Positions 27,296-37,363 of a stretch of DNA of 64,000 bases are shown one piece after another. How positions within the stretch are numbered: the first letter of the stretch is position 1; each line of letters begins with the position of its first letter. Source of the stretch: Shewanella corallii. Lineage in GTDB: Bacteria > Pseudomonadota > Gammaproteobacteria > Enterobacterales > Shewanellaceae. Made by a program: the position numbers and the translations under genes. The notes under the pieces were generated by a model that did not search any database, had not been told where the DNA came from, and saw nothing but the letters and a program-made list of their open reading frames with translations. The stretch spans positions 434,001-498,000 of the forward strand of contig NZ_JAKIKT010000001.1 of assembly GCF_023349125.1 (NCBI RefSeq), read 5' to 3'.

Positions 27296-30200
27296 TTACT
27301 TGAACTTTCTGCGCAGCATTGCCAGAGGCAGCAGCAGTATTGTCAGCCAGCCCATGGAGCCGCCGTTATCATCATCAACATTAACCACTGGTTTAGCTGA
27401 GACGTTAACTTCAACAGATACGGCTTCAGAGTCAACTGTTCCATCTGAAGCTGTTACTTCAAACGTCAATTGACCCGGAGCAGGAGCGTTGAAGCTAATA
27501 GTGCTTCCATCCTGTGTAAAGGTAACGTCAGAACCAGAAGTCTGAGTCCAGGTGAACTCCAATGCATCAGCATCAGCATCGACAGAAGCGACGTTAACGC
27601 TTACCGAGTTACCCTCAATAACATTAAACGAGTTACCAGTAAGCACTGGTGCGTCATTAATGTTTTTGACGGTCAGTGTCACCATCGTCTTGTCAGAAGG
27701 CAAATCACTTCCATCTTCAACACTATAGCTGAAACTGTCAGTACCAAAGAAGTCTTTGTTTGGGGTATAAACAGCTGCGCCGTCAGTTCCCAGTTCCAAA
27801 GTACCATTAGTTGGTTCGTCAACTACCGCAACATTCTCAAGTTTTCCAGCTGGACCAACCGGAACCAAACGTTGAGCTTTGGCTGTGGTTGCACCATCTG
27901 TGATACTGGTACGTGCCAGCTTGTAGTCCGCAGTATCATTGTCCAGAACATTGAATTCAGCTTTATCATCCTCATCCAGAGTTACAGAATCCGCTGAGGT
28001 TGGCGTATTCTCAGTTGCCTGAACTTTGTAGGTCACTTCGATAGTACCACCTACCTGACTGCCAAGTTGAACCAAGTCGCCATTGGCTACTGCGCCGCCC
28101 TCACCGTTGTAGTGATAAGTTACACCTACACTACCTGCGATGTTTTCTGCACCGATGGATACATTAGACGGAATGCTTTGTAGCTCAGGATAGGTGAAGA
28201 AAATGTCTTCTTCAGTACCCAGCTTAATCCAGGTCAGGAAGGTGTGAGTATTGCCGGAATCATCGTCCCACAATTGGACTTTGTTCCACTCCACAGCAAG
28301 GTATGGTTCACCACCCAGTGTGAAGCTGGCAATTGCAATACTACCGCCGCCGGAGTCACCTTCATCAGCGCCATCAAGGTCATAATCCGCCCAGAACGGA
28401 GCAAGGATGTTGTTTGGTGCGATACTGTTTGGCAGCTCTCTGTTGTTCCAGGTGCCGCCTGTCTCTCCACCGCCAACGACAATAATACCGTTATCACTGA
28501 TGGTAATTCTGTCATAGCTTGCGCCGTTATAGACAAAGCTTGATACGTTGAAGGTAAATGCGGTTTCATCGCATCCGCCTGCGCATGCTAGAGGGGTCAC
28601 GCCCAGATCAACAATACTGACGCCACCCAGAGAAGTGCCACTTGCCAGTTCTGCTGTCATTTCAGGCAGGTCCAGTTTACCGGTCCAGGCAATACGACCC
28701 AGTTCAGTATTAACTTCAGTACCGTAAGTAGACGCCCCAGTGGTCACAAGGTCCACATCATCAGCCGAAGTTAGCTTGGTTCCTTCAGGAACATAGGCTT
28801 GCATGGTCACAGTATCTTCAAACACTGAGTTGTTGACCATTGCCTTTACTTCAAAAGGCTCTGCAGCGTTAAGTTCAGTACCTACTTCAACTGTGGAGAT
28901 AAGGTTACTGTCACTGCTGTCTTTCGCCAAAACGGCGATTGGTAAGTGTGCATCCTGGGCAGCACCGGTAAACATTACTTTACCAAATACCCAATCACCG
29001 GAAGCGCTCAGGCTGGTATCAACTTTTACTGTGAACTCTGCAGATGCACCGGCCTCAAGTTCAAGAGTGCTTGGCATAACAGTTACAGCGGCACCATCTG
29101 CCATGGCTGACAGTGTCCATGTCGTTGCTTCATCTGATTTATTGTGTACCGTGCGGGTAAAGGTGCACTCAGTAACGCAGGAATCAATTGCAATTGAGCC
29201 TTTGTCGAAGGTCAGTACTGCATTAGCGGCAGCAGCAAGGTCCATGCGGCCTGCGCCCATTGCAAATGGCGTCGCCGCTGACATATTGTCGTCATCTTTG
29301 ATTCCATCGGTTTGAGCGGTAGACATCAAAGCAGTTTTGATATCAACGGCTGACCAATCTGGCTTGAGCTGCTTCATAATAGCTGCAGCACCAGCTACAT
29401 GTGGGCTGGCCATACTGGTTCCTGTCTTAAAACCAAAGTCTCCGCCGTCGGCATCTGGAGAAGCGGCTGACAAGATAGATGTGCCAGGTGCAGCAATATC
29501 GGGCTTCAGCACATTCTCGTCACCATTAGGTCCACGAGAGCTGCTTGAGTTGATCATATCGGCAAAATTGTTGTCCACTATACGTGAGACTTCAGAGCCG
29601 ATAGTACCCTCATCGCCTTCGCTCCAGGATTCCAATACGCTGGCACCGTCAGCTTTTGAAATCATTACGCCTGCAAGTGGGGCATCCGGCATAAACATCG
29701 AAATTGGTGCGCCATCATTGCTGTTGTATACCACCATGGCGACAGCGCCCGCGTCTGCAGCATTCTGTGCCTTTTGAGTAAAGGTACAGGCTCCGCGCGA
29801 AATTAACGCAATGCTGTCCTTAAAACTATCTGCTTCAAATGCATCACAGCCTTCGAAGTTATCTGCATCAATTACCGCTGCTGCACGTATTTCAGCAGTA
29901 ATATCTTCGTCCAAAGCCACCGGGCTGTTTGAGTTGATGGCTAACAGGTCTTCACCACCGAAGGTGAAGTTATTGGCAAAGAAGCGACCAGCAGTGCTAT
30001 TCGCTACTGCAATACCTGATTCGATACAGGCAGGGCAACCGATAGTCTTGGCACCATTACCGTCGTTGCCTGCGGCAGAAACCACGACAACACCTGCTGC
30101 TTCAGCAGCCTCAAAAATTGGCTTGTATACGCTTCCTGCAGGGTTAGCACCTGCGCCACCACCCCAGGAGTTGTTGATAACATCCGCACCATCTTCAATG

Positions 30201-31135
30201 GCGTACTCCAAGGCTTCCATTAACATGGCGTTGGAGCCACTACCGCGGTTACAGTCTGGACCGTTGTACAGGGCCTTGTAGGACATCAGGTAAGCGCCGG
30301 GTGCAACACCCGAAAGCTCTACTTCAATTCCATCTTGCTCGGTAGTTACTCTATTACCCACAGCAGAACCTGCCACGTGGGTACCATGACCACCATAGCC
30401 CAATGGGCTCAGGTATTCGTCTTCACAGACGGCGAATGTCGGTGCTGACCAGCGAGCTACGATCAATTTGTTATTACAGAAACTGGAATCAACTGTAGAG
30501 CAGTAATCATTGGTAGGCAGATCGGCAGGAGCTTCAAAGCCTTCTCCGCTGAACATTGGGTTTTCCGGACGAATACCGCCATCAATGATAGCTACACGAA
30601 CGCCTTTACCGGCATTTTCCATGCCGGACACAGCTTGCCACATAGCATCAGTGTTAATGACTGCCAGCGATGCGTCCATTTGAGCGTAATACATCTCTTC
30701 CGGATAAATCGCTTTTACGCCGGGAATCGATTTCAACACGTCCAGATTGATTTGGGCGGCACTGATAGTCATACCGTTGAAAATGGTATCAAAACGTTTT
30801 TCAACTTTTACACCCGGTAGCTTTTGAGATAATTGGCTGACAAAGGCATTCTGTTCAGCGTTTATTTGCTTGAGATGGCTCTCAAAGCTGGGTGCGTTGC
30901 GCATTTGCTGCAGTTGGTTACCCGGTAGTTCGCTGACATTGCCAAAGGCCTTGGCGATGGAATCAGCTTCTAACTCTACGATGACTCTCTGCTGCGAGGC
31001 AGTTTTAATTTTGCTGTTGTTATAGGTCTTGACCGAAGTCAGTTCTGGGGTGTGACCCTTGATTACAGGTGTCGCGGCAAGCGCAGCACTTGAAAGCAAA
31101 GCTGTGGAAATGGCAATTGCCAGAGGTGTCTTCAC
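27296..31135 (-). CDS. Secreted S8 (subtilisin) serine protease with PA, Ig-like and GlyGly-CTERM regions (copy 2)
   Basis: Paralogue of the downstream protease with the same domain order. I choose GTG at 31135 (VKTPLAIAIS..., signal peptide ending AALA), preceded by AAGGA, instead of the longer frame that begins 32 codons earlier: with this start the catalytic Asp185 and His250 carry exactly the same numbers as in copy 1. Ser of GTSMASPH is intact. 1279 aa. The tail is DDDNGGSMGWLTILLLPLAMLRRKFK-like (Gly-Gly, hydrophobic stretch, basic end), a GlyGly-CTERM signal. The long tail repeats include cadherin-like VYTPNKDFFGTDSFSYSVED. The pair probably arose by tandem duplication; both seem functional. 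Confidence 0.95.
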   Translation of the reverse strand: MKTPLAIAISTALLSSAALAATPVIKGHTPELTSVKTYNNSKIKTASQQRVIVELEADSIAKAFGNVSELPGNQLQQMRNAPSFESHLKQINAEQNAFVSQLSQKLPGVKVEKRFDTIFNGMTISAAQINLDVLKSIPGVKAIYPEEMYYAQMDASLAVINTDAMWQAVSGMENAGKGVRVAIIDGGIRPENPMFSGEGFEAPADLPTNDYCSTVDSSFCNNKLIVARWSAPTFAVCEDEYLSPLGYGGHGTHVAGSAVGNRVTTEQDGIEVELSGVAPGAYLMSYKALYNGPDCNRGSGSNAMLMEALEYAIEDGADVINNSWGGGAGANPAGSVYKPIFEAAEAAGVVVVSAAGNDGNGAKTIGCPACIESGIAVANSTAGRFFANNFTFGGEDLLAINSNSPVALDEDITAEIRAAAVIDADNFEGCDAFEADSFKDSIALISRGACTFTQKAQNAADAGAVAMVVYNSNDGAPISMFMPDAPLAGVMISKADGASVLESWSEGDEGTIGSEVSRIVDNNFADMINSSSSRGPNGDENVLKPDIAAPGTSILSAASPDADGGDFGFKTGTSMASPHVAGAAAIMKQLKPDWSAVDIKTALMSTAQTDGIKDDDNMSAATPFAMGAGRMDLAAAANAVLTFDKGSIAIDSCVTECTFTRTVHNKSDEATTWTLSAMADGAAVTVMPSTLELEAGASAEFTVKVDTSLSASGDWVFGKVMFTGAAQDAHLPIAVLAKDSSDSNLISTVEVGTELNAAEPFEVKAMVNNSVFEDTVTMQAYVPEGTKLTSADDVDLVTTGASTYGTEVNTELGRIAWTGKLDLPEMTAELASGTSLGGVSIVDLGVTPLACAGGCDETAFTFNVSSFVYNGASYDRITISDNGIIVVGGGETGGTWNNRELPNSIAPNNILAPFWADYDLDGADEGDSGGGSIAIASFTLGGEPYLAVEWNKVQLWDDDSGNTHTFLTWIKLGTEEDIFFTYPELQSIPSNVSIGAENIAGSVGVTYHYNGEGGAVANGDLVQLGSQVGGTIEVTYKVQATENTPTSADSVTLDEDDKAEFNVLDNDTADYKLARTSITDGATTAKAQRLVPVGPAGKLENVAVVDEPTNGTLELGTDGAAVYTPNKDFFGTDSFSYSVEDGSDLPSDKTMVTLTVKNINDAPVLTGNSFNVIEGNSVSVNVASVDADADALEFTWTQTSGSDVTFTQDGSTISFNAPAPGQLTFEVTASDGTVDSEAVSVEVNVSAKPVVNVDDDNGGSMGWLTILLLPLAMLRRKFK

Positions 31136-31370
31136 GATTTCCGTCCTTGTCAATGTTGATCTAATTGTTATTGGTTTAGTTTTCCCCTCGATTTCATCGA
31201 ATGAACGAGAAGAGAACACTCTATTTACCACAAATTAAACACTTGGTTAACAATTGTATTAATACATTTTGTGTATAGATACAGATCACTTTTGAATAGA
31301 AGGTCGTTCAGAAGGGTGGGAAGAATGCATCTGGAGTGATGCATTCCATGCATTGGGCAATGCAATGAGA

Positions 31371-31832
31371 TTAGGGCTTAACGGCCCTGACGATAGGGTT
31401 TTGCAGGCTGATCAGCGTTTCAGTAGATTGGATTTCGTCGATAGATTGAATGCGATTGATCAGTACGTGCTGCAGTCCATCAATTGATTGACACATGACT
31501 TTGACAAATATGCTGTAGTTGCCTGTGGTGTAGTAAGCCTCTACTACCTCTTCCAGCGCATTCAATTTGGCGAGGGCGGAAGGGTAATCGCCAGCGCTTT
31601 TCAGGTTAATTCCGATAAAACAGCAGACGTCATATCCCAGCGCTTTTGGGTTTACTGTGATTTGGGCACCCGTGATGATATTGGCCTGCTTCATTTTTTC
31701 CACCCGCACATGGATGGTACCGGCACTGACGCCGAAGCGCTTTGCCAGTTCCGCAAATGGGGTTCTGGCATCTTTCATCAAGGCTTCGAGGATCTGATTG
31801 TCCAGCTTGTCACGTTGATATGAGACTTCCAT
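31371..31832 (-). CDS. asnC: Lrp/AsnC-family transcriptional regulator AsnC
   Basis: DNA-binding regulator of 153 aa with an N-terminal winged HTH (PFAELAKRFGVSAGTIHVRVEKMKQANIITG) and a C-terminal RAM ligand-binding domain (VVEAYYTTGNYSIFVKVMC). The sequence is collinear with E. coli AsnC over its whole length, better than with Lrp. In E. coli AsnC activates asnA in response to asparagine; no asnA lies next to it here, so the target is elsewhere or different. Confidence 0.93.
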   Translation of the reverse strand: MEVSYQRDKLDNQILEALMKDARTPFAELAKRFGVSAGTIHVRVEKMKQANIITGAQITVNPKALGYDVCCFIGINLKSAGDYPSALAKLNALEEVVEAYYTTGNYSIFVKVMCQSIDGLQHVLINRIQSIDEIQSTETLISLQNPIVRAVKP

Positions 31833-31953
31833 TGTAAATTGCTACTTTCGTTTTTATTTAATAAGCAATTTACGGTTTTCGCTGAAAATATGCCACTTAA
31901 TAATCTGAGATTGTGAAGCATCTTCAACAGCGACTTAATCAACGACAAACTGA

Positions 31954-32631
31954 TTACTGATCGCCAACATGTGTTTCAAAAGGAACAGTGGCATTGAACG
32001 TCATCGGCTCTCCCGTATAGGGGTGAGTGATAGTCAGCTCAGCAGCGTGCAGCAGTAAGCGGTCCGCCAGGCTTTTGGCCAGAGGATCAGCATAGAAGCC
32101 ATCACCCAGAATGGGATGACCCAGGGCCATCATATGTACTCTCAACTGGTGCGAACGGCCGGTAATCGGTGTCAGTTTGACCAGTGTTGAGCGTTTGCCA
32201 TAACTGACAACATCATAGTGGGTCAGTGAGGGCTTACCTATCTGGTGATCAACTTTTTGCCTGGGGCGATTGGGCCAGTCGCAAATCAAAGGCAGGTCAA
32301 CACTGCCACCCTGGGGGCGAACATGTCCCGCCACTCTTGCGTAGTAAATCTTATGGGTTTCTCTGTCTCTGAATTGACGTTTTAGTTCGCGCTCAGCATT
32401 GCGGCGCAGTGCCACTATGATAACACCGGAAGTTGCCATATCCAGGCGGTGCACTATCTGGGCATTGGGATGTTTATCCAGAATGCGGGCATAGATACTG
32501 TCTCTGTGGGCCGGATCCCGGCCGGGAACAGACAAAAGGCCGGACGGTTTATCAACCACCATGATGTCTTTGTCTTCATGGAGGACATTGAGCCAGGGAT
32601 CCGTGGGTGGTCGATAGATAAAGTCAGGCAT
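31954..32631 (-). CDS. rluA: Dual-specificity 23S rRNA/tRNA pseudouridine synthase RluA
   Basis: Isomerises uridine to pseudouridine in 23S rRNA (746) and in some tRNAs (position 32), by family knowledge. 225 aa; catalytic Asp sits in HRLDMATSG, with VDKPSGLLSVPG, LICDWPNRPRQKV and PITGRSHQLRVHM as further RluA-specific blocks. No S4 domain, which is typical for RluA as opposed to RluC/RluD. ATG start at 32631. It lies 115 bp after a small membrane-protein gene on the same strand. Confidence 0.96.
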   Translation of the reverse strand: MPDFIYRPPTDPWLNVLHEDKDIMVVDKPSGLLSVPGRDPAHRDSIYARILDKHPNAQIVHRLDMATSGVIIVALRRNAERELKRQFRDRETHKIYYARVAGHVRPQGGSVDLPLICDWPNRPRQKVDHQIGKPSLTHYDVVSYGKRSTLVKLTPITGRSHQLRVHMMALGHPILGDGFYADPLAKSLADRLLLHAAELTITHPYTGEPMTFNATVPFETHVGDQ

Positions 32632-32745
32632 TTGGGTTCACGACAGGTTAAAAGGCGCCGCAAAGATACTCACCTTCGCCTGTTAACGCAAGTAAAGACA
32701 AAAGGCGATGACCTGACTCTTTGGGTTAATTTTGTGAGGGTCTAT

Positions 32746-33033
32746 TCAGAAGCCTTTGCCACCCACATGCATGATGGCAAAAGTCCAGACGACGAACGCC
32801 AGAGGACCATGCACCAGGGCATAGAAAAACTGATCCAGGCGTCCCATGCCATGGGCGTACCAAATCAGGTAGATGTGTTGAATCAGCACCAAAGGGAAGA
32901 GTATGAACAGGGGGTAATTGGCAAATGCCGAGCCGGGAGCAAACAGGAGGGCGGCGATAATGGCCCATAACACCATGGCTACTGTGGTCAGTGGTGGTGC
33001 CATCAGGCGGTAAGCGTCCGGATAGGGAAACAC
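32746..33033 (-). CDS. Small hypothetical inner-membrane protein, 95 aa
   Basis: Three hydrophobic segments are visible (about 15-36, 39-58, 70-89) with short polar loops and the motif ALVHGPLAFVVWTFAIMHVGGKGF at the end. It opens with GTG preceded by a strong ribosome site (AAGGAGAGG), which supports it being real. It is 25 bp downstream of the methyltransferase gene, so it is likely the last gene of that small operon. Function unknown. Confidence 0.75.
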   Translation of the reverse strand: MFPYPDAYRLMAPPLTTVAMVLWAIIAALLFAPGSAFANYPLFILFPLVLIQHIYLIWYAHGMGRLDQFFYALVHGPLAFVVWTFAIMHVGGKGF

Positions 33034-33057
33034 AGCCTCTCCTTATGTCGGTATCTG

Positions 33058-33558
33058 TTACTCCGGTTTGCGGGCGACCAGTTGTGCCTTGAAGTGCCCC
33101 AGGCTCAAACCCGTTTGATATCCTTCAAAGTAATGTAATGGCTGCCAATTGGCAAATGTCTGTTGCAACTCATTTTTATTGAGTAAAAATGCCGGATTTC
33201 TGGGGCGTCCTATGCTTGCCTGCTCCCAGGTAAAGGTCTCATAAACCAGAATACCTTTTGGCTTGATACAGTCGGCAATGGCTGGCATCAGCGGTCGATG
33301 CAGATAGTTAAATACCCATACGCTATCGTATCGTTCCCGGCCCAAATCTATGATGCCGGTTTCCAAATCAAGCTCAATCAACTCAGCCAGTGGATGTTGC
33401 CTGGCCTCCGGCAACAAACGACTTAACTCTTTATCGATAAAAGTGACTTTGTGCCCAAGCTCCAGTGCTTTCAGGCCTCTGTGACCTGTACCACAGGCGA
33501 GATCCAGAAAATGGCCCGGAGATCCAGGCCAGGGAAAGTGTTGCAGCAGATCTGTCAT
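33058..33558 (-). CDS. Class I SAM-dependent methyltransferase (TehB-like)
   Basis: Small methyltransferase of 166 aa. Motif I is LDLACGTGHRG (about 18-28), followed by VTFIDKELS (acidic residue of motif II) and YDSVWVFNYLHRPLMP (motif IV region). No N-terminal extension, so it is a minimal Rossmann core. Its ATG overlaps the stop of the upstream membrane-protein gene (ATGA) and has a strong AAGGAGA ribosome site. Substrate unknown. Confidence 0.85.
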   Translation of the reverse strand: MTDLLQHFPWPGSPGHFLDLACGTGHRGLKALELGHKVTFIDKELSRLLPEARQHPLAELIELDLETGIIDLGRERYDSVWVFNYLHRPLMPAIADCIKPKGILVYETFTWEQASIGRPRNPAFLLNKNELQQTFANWQPLHYFEGYQTGLSLGHFKAQLVARKPE

Positions 33559-33965
33559 CCTTTGATCTCCTTGTTACTTTCGAGTCGGCGACGATGAACG
33601 ATAGAATAGTGCCTTAGCCCGGATGGACCATGAGAAACCACTACTGACAACAGCAAAATGATGATAAATAGTACGGATTTATACTCGGGCAGGGGAATAA
33701 ACAGTGCCAGCAGAACCACCTTCATTATGGTGAGTACCCCCTTGAGTTGGATAAGCCAACGCCAGTCTCTAATCACTTCCCATAACATCAGTGCGCTGCC
33801 GGTGATCATTGCTATAACCCAGTAGTTCATCCACTGTGACTGAGGAACGCCAAGCAAAATTCCACCACCACTGCCGGCAATACCGAGAATATGCAGTGCC
33901 CGCAAACTGGTTTTACCCAGCCGTTGCACCCAAAACTGCTTTTCAGATATCGATGACTTTTTCAT
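33555..33965 (-). CDS. Hypothetical inner-membrane protein, about 136 aa
   Basis: Four hydrophobic stretches (for example LGIAGSGGGILLGV, WVIAMITGSALMLWEV, IMKVVLLALFIPL, SVLFIIILLLSVVVSHGPSG). I start it at ATG 33965 (MKKSSISEKQFWVQ), 23 codons inside the longest frame, which begins with GTG and an implausible hydrophobic lead. No clear ribosome site helps decide. It heads a three-gene operon with the methyltransferase and the 95-aa membrane protein. Family not recognised. Confidence 0.7.
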   Translation of the reverse strand: MKKSSISEKQFWVQRLGKTSLRALHILGIAGSGGGILLGVPQSQWMNYWVIAMITGSALMLWEVIRDWRWLIQLKGVLTIMKVVLLALFIPLPEYKSVLFIIILLLSVVVSHGPSGLRHYSIVHRRRLESNKEIKG

Positions 33966-34311
33966 CTGTGATCTATCACCGCAAAACGTAAAGATTAACA
34001 AGATAATGGCTTCGAAAGAACGGGCAGGGATCACATCGCGTCGGTATTGGATGTGGCAGTCTCTACGCGAATAAACCCTATTGAGGATGAAATCACAGAG
34101 TTTTTTGTCAGAATTCTACATGGATTACAGTTTTTTACTCCTGTTGTATCAATAAGATAGTTTTGTGACCCGCTTATCTATACCCCTATTTAGATAGTGC
34201 TATGTTTTTAACGCGAGGCGGCATCTTATCGGTTTAAATTCTTGTTTTGCAGTGTTTTGGTTGCCGCCTGGGTTAGACCTGCAGATCAAATGGATGGGGA
34301 GCAAATTAATC

Positions 34312-36096
34312 ATGAAATCTGTGTTGCGCAAAACTGCGTTGGCGGCTCTGGTGTCAGCCTGTATGAGTGGATTGGCTTACGCTGATGCCGAATATCTGGC
34401 AGATTTTCACACTGAAATGGGCGGCTGTGAAAACTGTCACGCCTCTGAGCAGGGACCGACTGATGACAATCTCAAGTATGAGAACAGTCAGTGCGTCAGT
34501 TGTCACGGTGACTTGAAAGAAGTCGCAGCCAATGATCCAAAAGACATAGTTTCACCTCACTCCTCACACCTGATTGGTGATATCGCCTGTACTTCATGTC
34601 ACAAAGGCCACGAGAAGTCAGTGGCATACTGTGACGCTTGCCATAGCTTTGGTTATGACATGCCGTTCCAGGGCAAGTGGGAGCGTAAGTTTGTTCCTGT
34701 AGACGCCGATAAGAAAGCCCAGGATCAGGCTATTGCTGCCGGTCCAACTGAATCTACCGATGTAGTGGTTATTGGTTCCGGTGGTGCCGGTCTGGCCGCT
34801 GCAGTTGCTGCCCGTAACGACGGTGCCTCAGTTATCCTGTTGGAAAAAGAGCCTATCCCGGGTGGTAACACCAAGCTGGCGGCCGGTGGTATGAACGCTG
34901 CTGAAACCAAGCCTCAGGCCAAATTGGGTATCCAGGACAAGAAGTCCATCATGATTGAAGACACCATGAAAGGTGGCCGTAATCTGAATGACCCAGAGTT
35001 GGTTAAAGTACTGGCCAATAACTCTTCTGACTCCATCGACTGGCTGATGGCTATGGGCGCAGACATGAACGACGTGGGCCGCATGGGTGGCGCCAGCGTT
35101 AACCGTTCCCACCGTCCAACCGGTGGTGCCGGTGTGGGTGCCGAAGTGGCTCAGGTGTTGTGGGATGCCGCCATCGAACGTGGTACCGATATTCGCCTGA
35201 ACAGCCGCGTAGTTCGTATTCTGGAAGCCGGTGGCAAGGTAACTGGCGTGCTGGTGAAAGGTGAGCACACTGGTTACTACGTGATTAAGACTGATGCCGT
35301 AGTACTGGCTACCGGTGGTTTTGCCCGCAACAATGAGCGTGTTGCCAAGTATGACGCCAAGCTGAAAGGCTTTGCGGCGACCAACCATCCAGGTGCAACC
35401 GGTGACGGTCTGGACGTAGCCATGCAGGCCGGAGCTGCTACCCGCGATCTGCAGTACATTCAGGCTCACCCAACTTATTCTCCTGTTGGTGGTGTCATGG
35501 TGACTGAGGCTGTACGTGGTAATGGTGCGATTCTGATTAACCGCGAAGGTAATCGTTTCGTCAACGAAATCACCACCCGTGACAAAGCCTCTGCTGCCAT
35601 CCTGGCTCAGAAAGGCGCCAGCGCTTATCTGGTATTCGATGACTCAGTGCGTAAGTCTCTGAGCAAGATTGAAGGCTATGTTCACCTGCATATCGTTGAG
35701 GAAGGCAAGACGCTGGCCGATCTGGCCAAAGAGATGGGCGTGCCTGCCAAGAATCTGGAAACCTCTGTTGCTGCCTACAATAAGTCTGTAAAAGCAGGTA
35801 AGGATGAGCAGTTTGGTCGTCCAAACATGCCTCGTGAACTGAATCATGGCCCTTACTATGCCATCGAAGTTAAACCCGCAGTTCACCACACCATGGGTGG
35901 TGTGGTAATCGATACCAAGGGTGAAGTGAAAGACGCCAAGGGCAACATCATCAAGGGCTTATATGCAGCCGGGGAAATTACCGGTGGTGTGCACGGAGCC
36001 AACCGCCTGGGTGGTAACGCCATCTCTGACATCGTGACCTTTGGTCGCATCGCGGGTAAAGATGCTGCCCAATATGCCGAGAAGGCTGGCAAGTAA
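34312..36096 (+). CDS. fccA: Periplasmic tetraheme flavocytochrome c fumarate reductase
   Basis: Soluble periplasmic fumarate reductase of 594 aa used in anaerobic respiration. Start ATG 34312, preceded by GGGGAGC, gives a signal peptide ending ACMSGLAYA. The heme domain has four CxxCH sites (CENCH 39-43, CVSCH 61-65, CTSCH 93-97, CDACH 107-111). The flavin domain begins with [16 protein letters not shown] and carries [10 protein letters not shown] and [15 protein letters not shown] of the fumarate reductase/succinate dehydrogenase flavoprotein family. Length and heme number match Shewanella FccA. Electrons come from CymA (family knowledge). It is monocistronic with its own terminator; an interrupted dyad TATCTATA ... 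TTTAGATA lies upstream. Confidence 0.97.
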   Translation: MKSVLRKTALAALVSACMSGLAYADAEYLADFHTEMGGCENCHASEQGPTDDNLKYENSQCVSCHGDLKEVAANDPKDIVSPHSSHLIGDIACTSCHKGHEKSVAYCDACHSFGYDMPFQGKWERKFVPVDADKKAQDQAIAAGPTESTDVVVIGSGGAGLAAAVAARNDGASVILLEKEPIPGGNTKLAAGGMNAAETKPQAKLGIQDKKSIMIEDTMKGGRNLNDPELVKVLANNSSDSIDWLMAMGADMNDVGRMGGASVNRSHRPTGGAGVGAEVAQVLWDAAIERGTDIRLNSRVVRILEAGGKVTGVLVKGEHTGYYVIKTDAVVLATGGFARNNERVAKYDAKLKGFAATNHPGATGDGLDVAMQAGAATRDLQYIQAHPTYSPVGGVMVTEAVRGNGAILINREGNRFVNEITTRDKASAAILAQKGASAYLVFDDSVRKSLSKIEGYVHLHIVEEGKTLADLAKEMGVPAKNLETSVAAYNKSVKAGKDEQFGRPNMPRELNHGPYYAIEVKPAVHHTMGGVVIDTKGEVKDAKGNIIKGLYAAGEITGGVHGANRLGGNAISDIVTFGRIAGKDAAQYAEKAGK

Positions 36097-36173
36097 CTCC
36101 AGAGTAATTGCCTGACACATTCCAAACAAATGCCAGGGCATTGATACCGTCTCTCGTCAGAGGGAACTGAAAT

Positions 36174-36198
36174 AGCGACCTTCCGGGGTCGCTTTTTT
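36174..36198 (+). terminator. Terminator of fccA
   Basis: Stem AGCGACC / GGTCGCT followed by six T, 78 bp after the fccA stop. Confidence 0.88.
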
Positions 36199-36291
36199 AT
36201 TGCTGTTTTTCCGCCCGACAAGAGCAGGACAAAGCCTGCCCGATGCAATACACTCAATGTCTCTTCATGAGTCCTGCGGTAGGAGACAGCA

Positions 36292-37281
36292 ATGAAAATC
36301 GGTTTCTTCAGTGCCAAGCACTATGACATGCAACATTTCAATGCCATCAAACAGGAGTATGACGCCGGGATTGAGTATTTCGACCTGAGATTGAGTGCCA
36401 AAACTGTGCTGCTGGCGAGGGGATTCGAGGTGATCTGCGCTTTTGTCAATGACGACTTGAGCAGTGATATCCTGGAAGAGCTGGCTGCCCATGGCACCAA
36501 AGTAATCGCCATGCGCTGTGCTGGGTTCAACAATGTGGATCTGCAAGCTGCCAAACGCCTTGGCATGCAGGTGGTGAATGTGCCTGCCTACTCGCCTGAG
36601 TCTGTGGCGGAGCACACCATTGCCATCATGCTGACCTTGAATCGCAAAATTCACAAAGCCTATCAAAGGACCCGGGATGCCAATTTCAACCTGGACGGTT
36701 TGGTGGGTTTCAATATGTTTGGCAAAACCGTGGGCGTCATTGGTACAGGTAAAATCGGTCTGGCCACCATACGTATTTTGCTGGGCTTCGGCTGTAAGGT
36801 GCTGGCTTTCGATCCCTATCCCAATCCAGAGGTGGAAGCCCTGGGCGTTCCTTATGTGTCTCTGGATGAGATGTTTCCCCAATGCGATATCATCAGTCTG
36901 CACTGCCCCCTGACGGATGCCAATCATCATCTGTTAAATGCCGCGAGCTTTGCCAAAATGAAACGGGGGGTCATGGTGATCAATACCAGTCGTGGCGGCT
37001 TGCTGGATGCATTTGATGCCATGGAAGCTTTGAAGACTGGCCAGCTTGGCTCCCTCGGACTGGATGTTTATGAAAACGAGCAGGATCTGTTCTTCGAGGA
37101 CAAGTCCAACGAAATTATTCAGGATGATGTATTCCGCCGTTTGTCGGCTTGCCATAATGTGGTATTCACAGGTCACCAGGCCTTTTTGACCGATGAGGCA
37201 CTGGACTCCATTGCCAATACTACACTCAGTAATGCCAGAGCTGTGCTGGACGGAAATCGAAGCGGCAATGAATTGTTTTAA
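36292..37281 (+). CDS. ldhA: NAD-dependent D-lactate dehydrogenase (fermentative)
   Basis: Reduces pyruvate to D-lactate with NADH in the cytosol. 329 aa, the same length as E. coli LdhA. The NAD site is GVIGTGKIG, the catalytic Arg lies in VINTSRGGLLDA, the Glu in LGLDVYENEQ and the His in VVFTGHQAFLT. Sequence blocks such as FFSAKHYD at the start and CAGFNNVDL agree with LdhA rather than with other 2-hydroxyacid dehydrogenases. Start ATG has GGAG ahead. It lies downstream of fccA but behind a terminator, so it is separately transcribed, grouping anaerobic-energy genes. Confidence 0.96.
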   Translation: MKIGFFSAKHYDMQHFNAIKQEYDAGIEYFDLRLSAKTVLLARGFEVICAFVNDDLSSDILEELAAHGTKVIAMRCAGFNNVDLQAAKRLGMQVVNVPAYSPESVAEHTIAIMLTLNRKIHKAYQRTRDANFNLDGLVGFNMFGKTVGVIGTGKIGLATIRILLGFGCKVLAFDPYPNPEVEALGVPYVSLDEMFPQCDIISLHCPLTDANHHLLNAASFAKMKRGVMVINTSRGGLLDAFDAMEALKTGQLGSLGLDVYENEQDLFFEDKSNEIIQDDVFRRLSACHNVVFTGHQAFLTDEALDSIANTTLSNARAVLDGNRSGNELF

Positions 37282-37363
37282 AAAGATATAATCATAATGA
37301 CGGCGGCACTTCAGGAATAAGTAAAGACGCCGTCAGTTCACTGGAAGATCAAGGAAGCGAAAG

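Noticed and set aside
13887..31135. Possible rhombosortase link between the rhomboid gene and the GlyGly-CTERM proteases
   Set aside because: The rhomboid here is a 360-aa zinc-ribbon type, not the short rhombosortase form, and lies about 8 kb from the proteases. No functional link is shown.
31250..31290. CRP-like site upstream of S8 protease copy 2
   Set aside because: TGTGT and ATCAC half-sites are present, but the spacing is wrong for CRP.
32449..32970. 173-aa plus-strand frame over rluA and the small membrane-protein gene
   Set aside because: It overlaps rluA start and the 95-aa gene, both better supported, and has no ribosome site.
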